Source: FEN-1297 sp964498065 (lineage in GTDB: Bacteria; Bacteroidota; Ignavibacteria; Ignavibacteriales; Ignavibacteriaceae). Taken from it: a stretch of DNA of 64,000 nt. The notes beneath the pieces are model-generated. The model saw only the letters and a program-made list of their open reading frames with translations. It ran no database searches and had not been told where the DNA came from. Where the stretch lies: the NCBI GenBank assembly GCA_964498065.1, contig CAZCFZ010000017.1:5394-69393 (forward strand). The letters run 5' to 3'. Made by a program: the position numbers and the translations under genes. Shown here piece by piece: positions 43,259 through 51,907 of the stretch (its first letter is position 1; each line of letters starts with the position of its first letter).

Positions 43259-45078
43259 GAGCAGGTAATTTTGCATCTCTCAAAAGGAAATCGATAATTT
43301 ATTTTATTTTAGTAGGTAGTTTTGCAGTTTTGGGATTTCGCCTTTTTCAGATGCAAATAATCGAAAATACTGATTATAGTGAAAAAGCTGCCAGCAATAG
43401 TATAAAAACTATTGAGGAAACACCTCTTAGAGGAGTTTTCTATGATCGGAATATGAATGTTGTTGTAGATAATATACCGGCCTATACATTAAGAATAGTT
43501 CCTGCCGAATATGATACTTCACTTAACAGAATTATTGAGGCAGAAATCGGAGAAAAACCGGGTTACATAAATAAAATTCTTTCTGAAAATAGAATTTATT
43601 CGAAATTTATACCGGTTCGTATAAAGCGGGGAATTGATTTTAAAGTAGTTTCGTGGCTGGAAGAAAATTCCGAGCACTTACCCGGCGTTGATTACATAGT
43701 GGAAATGCAGAGAGGCTATCCCGCCGGAATTCGCGGATCTCATATGTTCGGTTACACAAAAGAAATCACTCCTAAATTATTAGAGAAATATAAGAATTAT
43801 TATAAACCTGGTGATTATATCGGGTACAGCGGTATTGAAAAGGCATACGAAAAAATACTTAGGGGGAAAAAAGGTTATGACTATGTTCTTGTTGATTCAA
43901 GAAGAAAAGAAATAGGTAAGTATAAAAACGGTGCTGCGGATATACCGTCTGTAAAAGGTAATGATCTTTTACTGACTATAGACACCGATGTTCAAAAAGC
44001 TGCCGAGGAAGCTCTTAAGGGAAGACGCGGGGCTGCAGTTGCAATTGAACCCAAAACCGGAGAAATTTTGGCTTTAGCCAGCGCGCCTGATTATGATCTC
44101 AGTAAATTTGCATATGTTACTTCCAGAGAATATTTACAGAAGTTATATGATGATCCTGAAAAACCTTTTTTTAATAGAGCAACGATGGCGGCTAATCCCC
44201 CCGGTTCTACTTTTAAAATTATGGAAGCCGTAGCCGCTCTCAACTCGGGAGTAATTACAACTTCAACAACCTTTACTTGCCGTGGAGGGCAGGAATTTTA
44301 CGGAAGATATTTTAAATGCGATGCGGTACACGGTACTTTAAATGTTATTCATGCTATAGAACATTCATGCAATGTTTTCTTTTATAACTTAATTTATAAA
44401 ATCGGAATGAAAAGATGGGATGAATATGCAAGCAGATTTGGTTTCGGACATGATACGGGTATCGATATAGATGATGAAGTTCCGGGATTTATTCCTACGC
44501 CAAGTTATTATGTAAAAAGATACGGCCCCGATTGGCCTAAAAGCATAATGGCCAGCTTGGGTATAGGACAGGGAGAAGTAAGTGTTACCCCTCTTCAGCT
44601 AGCACAATATGTTTCATTAATTGCTAACGATGGTGTTACATATACACCGCATTTGGTAAGAGGGTATATAACAAATAAAACCAGAAAGCTGGTCCCTTTT
44701 AGTTATAAGAAAATTGATTTAGGTATTGATTCAAGTGTTTTTAATATTGTAAAAGAAGGAATGTTTTTAGTTGTAAACGGTTCGGGAACCGCTACGAATA
44801 TTCGTTCAAAAGATATTTTAATTGCCGGTAAAACCGGTACTGCTCAAAATCCTCACGGGAAAAATCATGCTTTATTCATTGGCTTTGCCCCATATCATAA
44901 TCCTAAAATTGCCGTAGCGGTTTTTATTGAAAATGTAGGATTCGGCGCAACATATGCAGCTCCGGTCGCAAAAAAAATGATAGATGCATATCTGGAAAAA
45001 GATAAACTTAAAAATGATGATAAAAAGTCCATTCCTAATTTAAATACAAAAATTATTGGGGCTGCAGTTGAGAATTGA
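43255..45078 (+). CDS. mrdA: Penicillin-binding protein 2
   Basis: A 607-aa class B transpeptidase with one N-terminal membrane anchor (about 13-31). The pedestal domain spans about 45-190, and the transpeptidase has SxxK in PPGSTFKIMEA, SxN in HSCNVFFY and KTG in AGKTGTAQN. It crosslinks lateral-wall peptidoglycan with RodA. The start is TTG at 43255, overlapping the mreD stop, with GAGGAG 6-7 nt upstream supporting it. Confidence 0.96.
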   Translation: MRAGNFASLKRKSIIYFILVGSFAVLGFRLFQMQIIENTDYSEKAASNSIKTIEETPLRGVFYDRNMNVVVDNIPAYTLRIVPAEYDTSLNRIIEAEIGEKPGYINKILSENRIYSKFIPVRIKRGIDFKVVSWLEENSEHLPGVDYIVEMQRGYPAGIRGSHMFGYTKEITPKLLEKYKNYYKPGDYIGYSGIEKAYEKILRGKKGYDYVLVDSRRKEIGKYKNGAADIPSVKGNDLLLTIDTDVQKAAEEALKGRRGAAVAIEPKTGEILALASAPDYDLSKFAYVTSREYLQKLYDDPEKPFFNRATMAANPPGSTFKIMEAVAALNSGVITTSTTFTCRGGQEFYGRYFKCDAVHGTLNVIHAIEHSCNVFFYNLIYKIGMKRWDEYASRFGFGHDTGIDIDDEVPGFIPTPSYYVKRYGPDWPKSIMASLGIGQGEVSVTPLQLAQYVSLIANDGVTYTPHLVRGYITNKTRKLVPFSYKKIDLGIDSSVFNIVKEGMFLVVNGSGTATNIRSKDILIAGKTGTAQNPHGKNHALFIGFAPYHNPKIAVAVFIENVGFGATYAAPVAKKMIDAYLEKDKLKNDDKKSIPNLNTKIIGAAVEN

Positions 45079-46297
45079 TTATAAACTCAATGATAAATTC
45101 GACATGGGATTGGCAATTCCCGCTTTGCTATTATTTTGTATAGGATTAGCTGCTATATATAGTTCTACTTTAAATAATCCGCATGCAAGCGGTAATTTTC
45201 ATAAACAGTTGATATGGGGTTTGAGTGCATTCATAATTTTTTTTATAACTTATTCTATTCCCACTCATTCATTTAAATCACTGGCGGTACCGTCATATTT
45301 AATTTCCATTTTAATGCTGATAGTTGTTTTGTTAATTGGTAAAAGAGTATCCGGTGCTAAGAGCTGGCTTGGTATAGAAGGTTTAGGATTTCAGCCTTCT
45401 GAATTTGCTAAGATTGGAACAGTCCTGGCTTTAGCTTCTTTTTTAAGCAGGAAAAATACCGATATAGAAACTTTTAAAGATATATTATTTGCTTTATTAA
45501 TAGGATTTATACCAATAATCTTAATAATGCTGGAGCCTGATCTAGGCACCTCTTTTGTTTTTATAGGATTAATTCTTGCATTGTTGTTTTGGAAAGGTAT
45601 TAGTCTTTTCGGATTGTTTGTGGTCCTTTCACCGGGAACCGTTGCAATTGCTTCTTTATTCGGTATTTATTATTTAATCGGAAGTTTAGTTGTAGTTTTT
45701 ATATTCCTAATTATTTTTAAAAAGGATTTATTTTTCAGTGCATCAATTTTTGCTTTAAATTTAGGGGCGGGATTTTTTACTAATTATGTATATAAAGCTC
45801 TTAGCCCCCATCAACAAACAAGAATAAGATCGTTTATTAATCCATCGGCCGATCCTTTAGGTGCAGGTTATAATGCCATTCAGGCAAAAGTAGCAATAGG
45901 ATCGGGGGGTTTTTGGGGAAAAGGATTTTTAGCCGGTAGCCAAACACAGCTGCAGTTTATTCCCGAACAATGGACGGATTTTATTTATTGTGTTATAGGT
46001 GAAGAATTCGGATTTATCGGCACAATTATAACTTTGATTATATTTCTTTACCTGTTTATTAGAATACTTAAACTTGCAAATACCGCAAAAGACGAATTTT
46101 TAAGCTTAACATTGGTAGGAATTTTAGCGATTTACTTTGTGCATTTATTTGTCAACATAGGTATGGTGGTTGGTATTATGCCGGTTATAGGAATCCCTTT
46201 ACCGTTTGTAAGTTACGGCGGAAGCTCATTATTAGCGGATATTTTAATGCTTGGAATTGCTGCAAATATATATAGAACCAGGAAGGAATATACTTAA
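45056..46297 (+). CDS. rodA: SEDS peptidoglycan polymerase RodA
   Basis: A 413-aa SEDS-family glycosyltransferase with about 10 helices. Signature: AKSWLGIEGLGFQPSEFAKI, MLEPDLGTSFVF, and the family stretch VGIMPVIGIPLPFVSYGGSS. It polymerises lipid II with PBP2. Possible TTG starts are 45056 and 45068, both inside the 3' end of mrdA, so the two genes are translationally coupled; the start is not decided by sequence. Confidence 0.96.
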   Translation: MGLQLRIDYKLNDKFDMGLAIPALLLFCIGLAAIYSSTLNNPHASGNFHKQLIWGLSAFIIFFITYSIPTHSFKSLAVPSYLISILMLIVVLLIGKRVSGAKSWLGIEGLGFQPSEFAKIGTVLALASFLSRKNTDIETFKDILFALLIGFIPIILIMLEPDLGTSFVFIGLILALLFWKGISLFGLFVVLSPGTVAIASLFGIYYLIGSLVVVFIFLIIFKKDLFFSASIFALNLGAGFFTNYVYKALSPHQQTRIRSFINPSADPLGAGYNAIQAKVAIGSGGFWGKGFLAGSQTQLQFIPEQWTDFIYCVIGEEFGFIGTIITLIIFLYLFIRILKLANTAKDEFLSLTLVGILAIYFVHLFVNIGMVVGIMPVIGIPLPFVSYGGSSLLADILMLGIAANIYRTRKEYT

Positions 46298-46349
46298 ACT
46301 TAGAAATTAGAATAAACAAATTTTAAACTATTATAATTATAATCGTTTT

Positions 46350-47039
46350 ATGAAAGCACTGGAAAAATTAAGAAATAAAAATAAGGAAGGTAAATTTATT
46401 TGTGTCGGATTGGATTCCGATATTGACAAAATTCCTTCACATTTAAAAAAAATGGCCGATCCGATTTTTGAATTTAATAAGTCAATAATCGAATCGACAG
46501 TTAATCATGCTGCCGCATTCAAATTAAATTTTGCTTTTTATGAGAGAAACGGTTACGAAGGATTGTTGACATTGGAAAAAACGATTTCATTAATCCCTAA
46601 AGATATTTTAATTATCGCAGATGCAAAAAGGGGAGACATAGGTAATACATCGGCGATGTATGCTAAAGCTGTATTTGATAAGTTAAGCTTTGACTCAATT
46701 ACTGTTAACCCTTATTTGGGCGAAGACTCTATTTTGCCGTTCCTTACGAATACTGACAAACTAGTATTTATATTAGCTTTAACTTCAAATCCTAGTGCTG
46801 AAGATTTTGAAAAATTAAAATTGCAGAACGGCAAGTTTCTTTTTCAGCAGGTAATAGAAAAAGTAAAATCTTGGAATAAAAATAATAATTGCGGTATTGT
46901 ATTTGGNNNNNNNNNNNNNNNNNNNNNNNNNNNNNNNNNNNNNNNNNNNNNNNNNNNNNNNNNNNNNNNNNNNNNNNNNNNNNNNNNNNNNNNNNNNNNN
47001 NNNNNNATTATGAAATTTGTAGAAAAGGGAATAACTTAA
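46350..47039 (+). CDS. pyrF: Orotidine 5'-phosphate decarboxylase, interrupted by assembly gap
   Basis: The visible N-terminal 185 residues are a type-2 (long form) OMP decarboxylase: GKFICVGLDSDIDKIP, NHAAAFKLNFAFYE, and the catalytic IIADAKRGDIGNT (Lys-Asp array). It decarboxylates OMP to UMP. From 46907 the sequence is 100 N. The ten codons after the gap (IMKFVEKGIT then TAA) may be its C terminus, but frame continuity across the gap is unknowable. Joined as drawn, the protein (229 aa) is shorter than the usual 260-280, so the true gap is probably longer than 100 bp or contains other sequence. Confidence 0.88.
   Translation: MKALEKLRNKNKEGKFICVGLDSDIDKIPSHLKKMADPIFEFNKSIIESTVNHAAAFKLNFAFYERNGYEGLLTLEKTISLIPKDILIIADAKRGDIGNTSAMYAKAVFDKLSFDSITVNPYLGEDSILPFLTNTDKLVFILALTSNPSAEDFEKLKLQNGKFLFQQVIEKVKSWNKNNNCGIVFXXXXXXXXXXXXXXXXXXXXXXXXXXXXXXXXXXIMKFVEKGIT
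46907..47006. other. Assembly gap (100 N)
   Basis: Exactly 100 consecutive N, the conventional placeholder for a scaffold gap of unknown size. It removes the C-terminal part of pyrF. Synteny across the gap depends on scaffolding evidence not visible here. Confidence 0.98.
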
Positions 47040-47344
47040 TGTCTCAGTACGAAATAAAAGAACCCCCGGAGGAACAAATCGGGAAAAAAGTTGATCAAAT
47101 TCAATCAGTTTTTCCCCGGGATATTTTCAATTCCTCTAAGATAAAAATCGACAAAGACGCGCCTTACTTAAAACTTAACCGAAAAAAAAATATTCAAAAA
47201 ACAAAATCAAATCGATATTTACTTCAAAATATAAAATTAGAAGGCGAGAAAAATCAAATAGCGCATTTTTATAAGCCGGGAGAAAGAAAATCTTCATCTA
47301 TTTATTACAGTAAAAATAGTGGGGAAGAAAAGGCAGAAAGATGA
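47039..47344 (+). CDS. Small basic uncharacterised protein (101 aa)
   Basis: Not recognised. Its ATG overlaps the preceding TAA (TAATG at 47037-47041), and its stop overlaps the next gene's ATG (ATGA at 47341-47344), so it is coupled on both sides. The product is hydrophilic and Lys/Glu/Asn-rich with no signal, membrane segment or Cys. It starts MSQYEIKEPPEEQIGKK and has a basic middle LKLNRKKNIQKTKSNR. It looks intrinsically disordered and may bind nucleic acid or the downstream DUF2851 protein; both ideas are inference. Confidence 0.72.
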   Translation: MSQYEIKEPPEEQIGKKVDQIQSVFPRDIFNSSKIKIDKDAPYLKLNRKKNIQKTKSNRYLLQNIKLEGEKNQIAHFYKPGERKSSSIYYSKNSGEEKAER

Positions 47345-48822
47345 AAAATAATTCGAAAATACATGAGAAATTTCTATATGAAATTTGGAAAGAACAAAAG
47401 TTTGTTAAAGATTTAAAAACTAATGATGGCCAGCAAATAAGAGTAATTGATGTGGGTATAGAAAACAAAGAAATAGGAGGACCTGACTTTAAGAATGCAA
47501 GGATTAAAATAGGAAATATTACTTATTTAGGGGACATTGAAATAGACAGCTTTTTTACGGATTGGAAATCTCACGGGCACAACATAAATAAAAAATATAA
47601 CTCTGTTGTTCTTCATGCAACAATGAATAACGATTCAAATAGAGGATACGTATATACGTCAGACGGTAGAAAAGTCCAATCCATCTCACTTAAATCTTTT
47701 ATTAAAAGTGATTTAAGTACTACACTGCAAAGGGCTATCCTTTCGGAACGGAAAAACAGAATCAATAAAATGCCGTGCCAAATAATCAATCAGGAAGTTA
47801 GTGAAAAAGAAAAATTAAATTTTGTATTCGACCTGGGACTTAAAAGGTTTAAAAGCAAATCCGAGAAAATGCTGGAGAGGTTGAAAGAGTTAATTTATCT
47901 TAAAGAGTTAAATTTAAAAGAGCCTATTGTTAAGTACGAGCTTGATGAAAAATTTTATAACAGAACTTATACACAAAAGGATTTCAGCAACCTTGTAATA
48001 TGGCAGCAGCTTATTTATGAATATGTTTTTGAAGCATTAGGATATTCGAAAAATAAAGAAATAATGAGATCTTTGGCTCAAGCCGCGGATATTAATTTTT
48101 TTGAATCGTTAAAGATAAAAGAAGATTTCAGGCTGGTAATAGAATCTGTCTTATTTAATGTAAGCGGATTAATGCCCGATGTGCAGAATCTTCCGGATGA
48201 GGAGACTTCATCGTATACTAAAAAACTTTATGAAATATGGAGTTCAATTAAAAATAATTACGATGGTAAAATATTTAACTCAACACAATGGCATTTCTTT
48301 AAATTAAGGCCGCAGAATTTTCCTACTATCAGAATAGCAGGCGGTTCAAAAATATTAAACAAAATTCTGCAAGAAAGCCTTATTCCTAATTTAATAAACA
48401 AGTTGGAAAACACAGATAATATTAATAATCTGACAAACTCATTAAGGTCGCTATTTATTGTAAAAGGCGACGGCTTTTGGCGTAATCATTATGTCTTTGA
48501 TCAGCCTGCGAAAATCCCTATAAATTATTTTATCGGTGCTTCAAGAGCTGACGAAATATTGGTGAATATTATTCTTCCGATCATCTCTATATATTTTGAA
48601 ATTTTTGATAAAAAAGATCTTTGCCAGCGTGTAATAAAAGTATATCTGAACTTTTACCAGAAAAGTGAGAATAATTTGGTTAATGAGGTATCTTCCACAC
48701 TTTTCTTGGAGGATGCATGGAAGAGAAGTGTTTTATACCAAGGTATGATAGAATTATTCCGTAATTTTTGTTCTCGAGAAAAATGTCTTGAATGTGATAT
48801 TGGTAAGAAAGTATTTAACTAA
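47341..48822 (+). CDS. DUF2851 family protein
   Basis: A 493-aa protein of DUF2851 (PF11013), found mainly in Bacteroidetes/Chlorobi-type bacteria. Signature region near the N terminus: EIGGPDFKNARIKIG, GDIEIDSFFTDWKSHGH and YNSVVLHATM. The acidic and His residues in GDIEID/DWKSHGH resemble a metal-dependent nuclease core, but function has not been established. The C terminus has a Cys cluster, C-x4-C-x2-C (CSREKCLEC). Its start overlaps the small basic ORF by 4 bp. Confidence 0.88.
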   Translation: MKNNSKIHEKFLYEIWKEQKFVKDLKTNDGQQIRVIDVGIENKEIGGPDFKNARIKIGNITYLGDIEIDSFFTDWKSHGHNINKKYNSVVLHATMNNDSNRGYVYTSDGRKVQSISLKSFIKSDLSTTLQRAILSERKNRINKMPCQIINQEVSEKEKLNFVFDLGLKRFKSKSEKMLERLKELIYLKELNLKEPIVKYELDEKFYNRTYTQKDFSNLVIWQQLIYEYVFEALGYSKNKEIMRSLAQAADINFFESLKIKEDFRLVIESVLFNVSGLMPDVQNLPDEETSSYTKKLYEIWSSIKNNYDGKIFNSTQWHFFKLRPQNFPTIRIAGGSKILNKILQESLIPNLINKLENTDNINNLTNSLRSLFIVKGDGFWRNHYVFDQPAKIPINYFIGASRADEILVNIILPIISIYFEIFDKKDLCQRVIKVYLNFYQKSENNLVNEVSSTLFLEDAWKRSVLYQGMIELFRNFCSREKCLECDIGKKVFN

Positions 48823-48844
48823 TATTTTAATTACTGTTAGTTAA
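48815..48844. terminator. Possible bidirectional hairpin over two stop codons
   Basis: TTAACTAA (48815-48822) and TTAGTTAA (48837-48844) form a perfect 8-bp inverted repeat spanning the convergent stop codons of the DUF2851 and bifunctional-nuclease genes. The stem is all weak pairs but two, so termination strength is doubtful. Confidence 0.3.
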
Positions 48845-49420
48845 CCTTTGAATATCATCTCTCAATTTTGCCGCTCTCTCATATTCTTCGGCATCAATTG
48901 CTTCTCTTAATTTATTTTGTAAAGCAGCTATTTTTGCTTCCTTAGTCAAAGGAATTGACTCACCCTCCTTATTTAATTCTTCTTTTTCCATGGAATTTTT
49001 ATCATTTTCATCTGAAGGAACAAACGCAGCAATCTGCATAACAGATTCGGAAACATAAATAGGAGCTTGTGCCCTGACTGCTAAAGCAATCGCATCACTT
49101 GGTCTACTGTCAATTTCACTAGTCATTGTAGAGATTTCCAAAATAATTTTCGCATAAAATGTATTCTCTCTTAACTCATCAACAATAACTTCAATAACAG
49201 TTGCTCCGAGATTATCGATAACCTGTTTCAGCAAGTCATGTGTAAGAGGACGGGGCGGCTTAATCCCTTCGATTTCTAAAGCAATTGCCTGAGCCTCAAA
49301 TGCTCCGATGATTATTGGAAGTCTTCTTATTCCATTTATCTCTTTTAATAAAATCGCATAAGCTCCACCGGTTGAAGGACTCGATGACAACCCTAATATT
49401 TCGCATTGAATTTTTTGCAA
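48827..49420 (-). CDS. Bifunctional nuclease (BFN/DUF151) with C-terminal UVR motif
   Basis: A 197-aa protein. The N-terminal BFN domain (about 1-135, PF02577) has GGAYAILLKE, LPIIIGAFEAQAIALEIEG, PRPLTHDLL and IDSRPSDAIALAVR. A C-terminal UVR motif (about 160-195, AAIQNKLREAIDAEEYERAAKLRDDI-like, here starting KIAALQNKLREAI) resembles the UvrB/UvrC interaction helix pair. Plant and thermophile homologues are reported nucleases. It follows etfA by 17 bp, an operon position with no obvious biochemical logic. Confidence 0.92.
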   Translation of the reverse strand: MQKIQCEILGLSSSPSTGGAYAILLKEINGIRRLPIIIGAFEAQAIALEIEGIKPPRPLTHDLLKQVIDNLGATVIEVIVDELRENTFYAKIILEISTMTSEIDSRPSDAIALAVRAQAPIYVSESVMQIAAFVPSDENDKNSMEKEELNKEGESIPLTKEAKIAALQNKLREAIDAEEYERAAKLRDDIQRLTNSN

Positions 49421-49437
49421 CTAAATCTCCTATCTCT

Positions 49438-50409
49438 TTACGATTTAAGCTTTTTAATCTCATCAGTTAATACCGGTAATACATCAAAAACATCTCCGGC
49501 AATACCAAAATCCGCAATAGAAAAAATAGGGGCATCTTTGTCCTTATTGATTGCCACAATATACTTTGATGAAGACATCCCGGCAAGATGTTGGATTGCT
49601 CCCGATATTCCGCATGCTATATACAAAGATGGTGAAACTGTTTTCCCGGTCTGTCCTACCTGTTCTCTATGAGGACGCCATCCGGCATCGACAGCAGCTC
49701 TGGATGCTCCGACCGCACCTCCAAGAGCTTCGGCTAAATTTTCAACCAGATAGAAGTTTTCAGGCCCTTTTAGACCTCTTCCGCCGGAAACAATTATATC
49801 AGCTTCGGCAACATCTAATTTACCTTCGGATTTTTTAAATTCAATTGTTCGTGTTTTTAGATTTGTATTACTTACTTCTTTTATAATAATTTCCGGATCA
49901 ACAGCATTATCCGCCAACAAAGGTTTGAAGACATTCGGTCTTATTGTAATTATTTTTACTTTGCTCAATAATTTAACATCAGCTAATGCTTTGCCTGCAT
50001 ATAAAGGCCTCGTAGCAATTAATTCACCTGATGACGCATCTAAATTTGTACAGTCTATTAAACATCCGGCGTTAAGTCTTACACTTACTAAAGGGGCTAA
50101 GTCTTTACCGAAAGATGAGTTTGAAAATACCAAATATTCTGCCTCGGCTTCTTTAGCGTAGTTGGATATAATTTCTTTATATGCTGAAGATGAATAGCTT
50201 TTTAATTCTTCATTTTTAAAGTGAGTAACTTTGCGTACACCGTACTTGCCTAGTTCATTTAAATTATCAATTTCACTTCCAATAATAACAGTTTCTGCTT
50301 CTAAGTTTAGTTGACCGGCAAGTTTGATAATAACAGAAGATATCTCGAATGATGTTTTTTTGAGTTTACCTTCTCTTTGTTCCAATATTCCGATAATTTT
50401 ATTTGCCAT
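49438..50409 (-). CDS. etfA: Electron transfer flavoprotein subunit alpha
   Basis: A 323-aa FAD-binding subunit. The C-terminal FAD domain (about 195-323) shows SGGRGLKGPENF, GGAVGASRAAVDAGW, VGQTGKTVSPSLYIACGISGAIQH (the long family signature) and NKDKDAPIF. It forms a heterodimer with EtfB (upstream, 16-bp gap), carrying electrons from acyl-CoA or other dehydrogenases to the quinone pool. No ETF-quinone oxidoreductase or acyl-CoA dehydrogenase gene is nearby. Confidence 0.97.
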   Translation of the reverse strand: MANKIIGILEQREGKLKKTSFEISSVIIKLAGQLNLEAETVIIGSEIDNLNELGKYGVRKVTHFKNEELKSYSSSAYKEIISNYAKEAEAEYLVFSNSSFGKDLAPLVSVRLNAGCLIDCTNLDASSGELIATRPLYAGKALADVKLLSKVKIITIRPNVFKPLLADNAVDPEIIIKEVSNTNLKTRTIEFKKSEGKLDVAEADIIVSGGRGLKGPENFYLVENLAEALGGAVGASRAAVDAGWRPHREQVGQTGKTVSPSLYIACGISGAIQHLAGMSSSKYIVAINKDKDAPIFSIADFGIAGDVFDVLPVLTDEIKKLKS

Positions 50410-50425
50410 GATTTTGGGATTCCTT

Positions 50426-51172
50426 TTAAAGTATTTTTGCTTCTTCTCTTAATAATTTAACTAATTCAGGTACTGCGGAACTATCGGTTCCTAAAATTCT
50501 GCCCGGTTGCTTTATCGGGGGTTTCTTTAACTTTAAAACTTCAGTTAAATTGTCTGAGGCGGCGGCGGGCTTTTCCTCGATAACTTTTTTCTTAGCCGCC
50601 ATAATACCTTTTAAAGAGGCATATCTAGGCTCATTTAATCCTTTTTGAGTCGTAATTACAGCAGGCAGATGTGTTTCGACAACTTCTTTTCCACCTTCTA
50701 TTTCACTTTCGGCAACAATCTTGTCGTTTTCGATTTTAAAATCAACTACTACGGTAATACATGAATAATCCAATAACTCTGCTGTTAGCTGACCTACGAT
50801 TGAATTATCATAATCCACGGATTGTTTACCCATAAATACCAGGTCGCATCCCTGGCTTTTAATTTCTTCGGCTAAAGCCTTAGCTACGGCAAAAGAATCT
50901 CTGGTGTTTTCATCTTTTAGCAAAACACCTTTATCTACACCCATTGCTAAAGCTTTTCTAATAGTTTCTTTATTATTTCCGCTGCCAACGCTTATCGCGA
51001 CGACCTCACAATCGAATTTTTCTTTAGTTTTTAAAGCTTCTTCAACAGCGAACTCATCATAAGGATTAATTATATAGGTAACTCCGGAAGAATCGATAGT
51101 TTTTTCATCCGGGCTTATTTTTATTTTTGTAGCAGTGTCGGGAACATGACTTACACATACTGCTATTTTCAT
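50426..51172 (-). CDS. etfB: Electron transfer flavoprotein subunit beta
   Basis: A 248-aa AMP-binding subunit of ETF. It opens MKIAVCVSHVPDTATKI, has INPYDEFAVEEALK, VSVGSGNNKE-type loop (VAISVGSGNN) and the recognition region LPAVITTQKGLNEPRYASLKG. First gene of etfB-etfA-BFN on the minus strand. It looks like the general (group I) ETF rather than a bifurcating one, judged from the lone pair and context. Confidence 0.96.
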   Translation of the reverse strand: MKIAVCVSHVPDTATKIKISPDEKTIDSSGVTYIINPYDEFAVEEALKTKEKFDCEVVAISVGSGNNKETIRKALAMGVDKGVLLKDENTRDSFAVAKALAEEIKSQGCDLVFMGKQSVDYDNSIVGQLTAELLDYSCITVVVDFKIENDKIVAESEIEGGKEVVETHLPAVITTQKGLNEPRYASLKGIMAAKKKVIEEKPAAASDNLTEVLKLKKPPIKQPGRILGTDSSAVPELVKLLREEAKIL

Positions 51173-51483
51173 TAAACCTCCGCTTTTTTTATAATTTTAT
51201 AAAAAAATATAACCATACATCGTTATAAAATCAAACCAAACAAAATTACAAAATTGTTTACAAATTTATTCAGATAACATTTTTTTTATTAAAATTCATT
51301 AAGGTAATGGATTATATTTTAATGTCGATATGATTATAATTTTAATATAGATTTCCTAATTATTGTAAACATTGTATGCTGCTTGTAAGCACAAATCCGG
51401 CATTCTGTTAAAAATTTTCACATTGCCATTTCTTGTAATAAAAAAAATCATTAATTTTTTGTGTAATTAATTGACTTTTAATT
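51173..51483. other. 311-bp divergent region etfB/clpS, no clear element
   Basis: AT-rich spacer between divergent genes. On the minus strand TAATTTTG (51248-51241) matches an FCB -7 element, but no TTG lies at the expected 20-nt distance. No other element is supported. Confidence 0.5.
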
Positions 51484-51774
51484 ATGGAAGAAGAAATAAT
51501 TAAAAATCCGGGCGGTGATGTTGAAGTTGAAGAAGATATAAGTATTGGTTTATCAAATCGCGTAGTCCTGTATAATGATGATTGGCATACTTTTGATGAA
51601 GTTATATATCAATTAATTAAAGCAATTAATTGTACATATGAAAAAGCCAGAGATCACGCGTTTGAGGTTCATGTGAAAGGAAAATCTATTGTTTTTACCG
51701 GATCAATGAAAGAATGTTTGAAAGTTTCTTCAATTTTAGAAGAAATAGCCTTAACAACCCAAATAATTACTTAG
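51484..51774 (+). CDS. clpS: ClpS-like Clp protease adaptor
   Basis: A 96-aa adaptor that delivers N-degron substrates to ClpAP/ClpCP. An acidic N-terminal extension (about 1-22) precedes the core RVVLYNDDWHTFDEVIYQLI with the conserved NDD(W/F)xTF motif, EKARDHAFEVHVKGKS and a final helix. No clpA/clpC is adjacent. typA follows after 133 bp. Confidence 0.93.
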   Translation: MEEEIIKNPGGDVEVEEDISIGLSNRVVLYNDDWHTFDEVIYQLIKAINCTYEKARDHAFEVHVKGKSIVFTGSMKECLKVSSILEEIALTTQIIT

Positions 51775-51907
51775 TAATAATATCGATTTAATTGATTCAT
51801 CTAATTCTTACCTTTTTCTATTCATAATTGGAATTGATCAATTTCATTGTTTATCCTGACGCTTATCCATATATTTATTGTTTATATTTTATAACTGAAA
51901 GGAAAAA

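Noticed and set aside
46889..47344. 151-aa frame running through the N gap
   Set aside because: Its first part is an out-of-frame read of pyrF and the gap. Only the part from the ATG at 47039 is supported as a gene.
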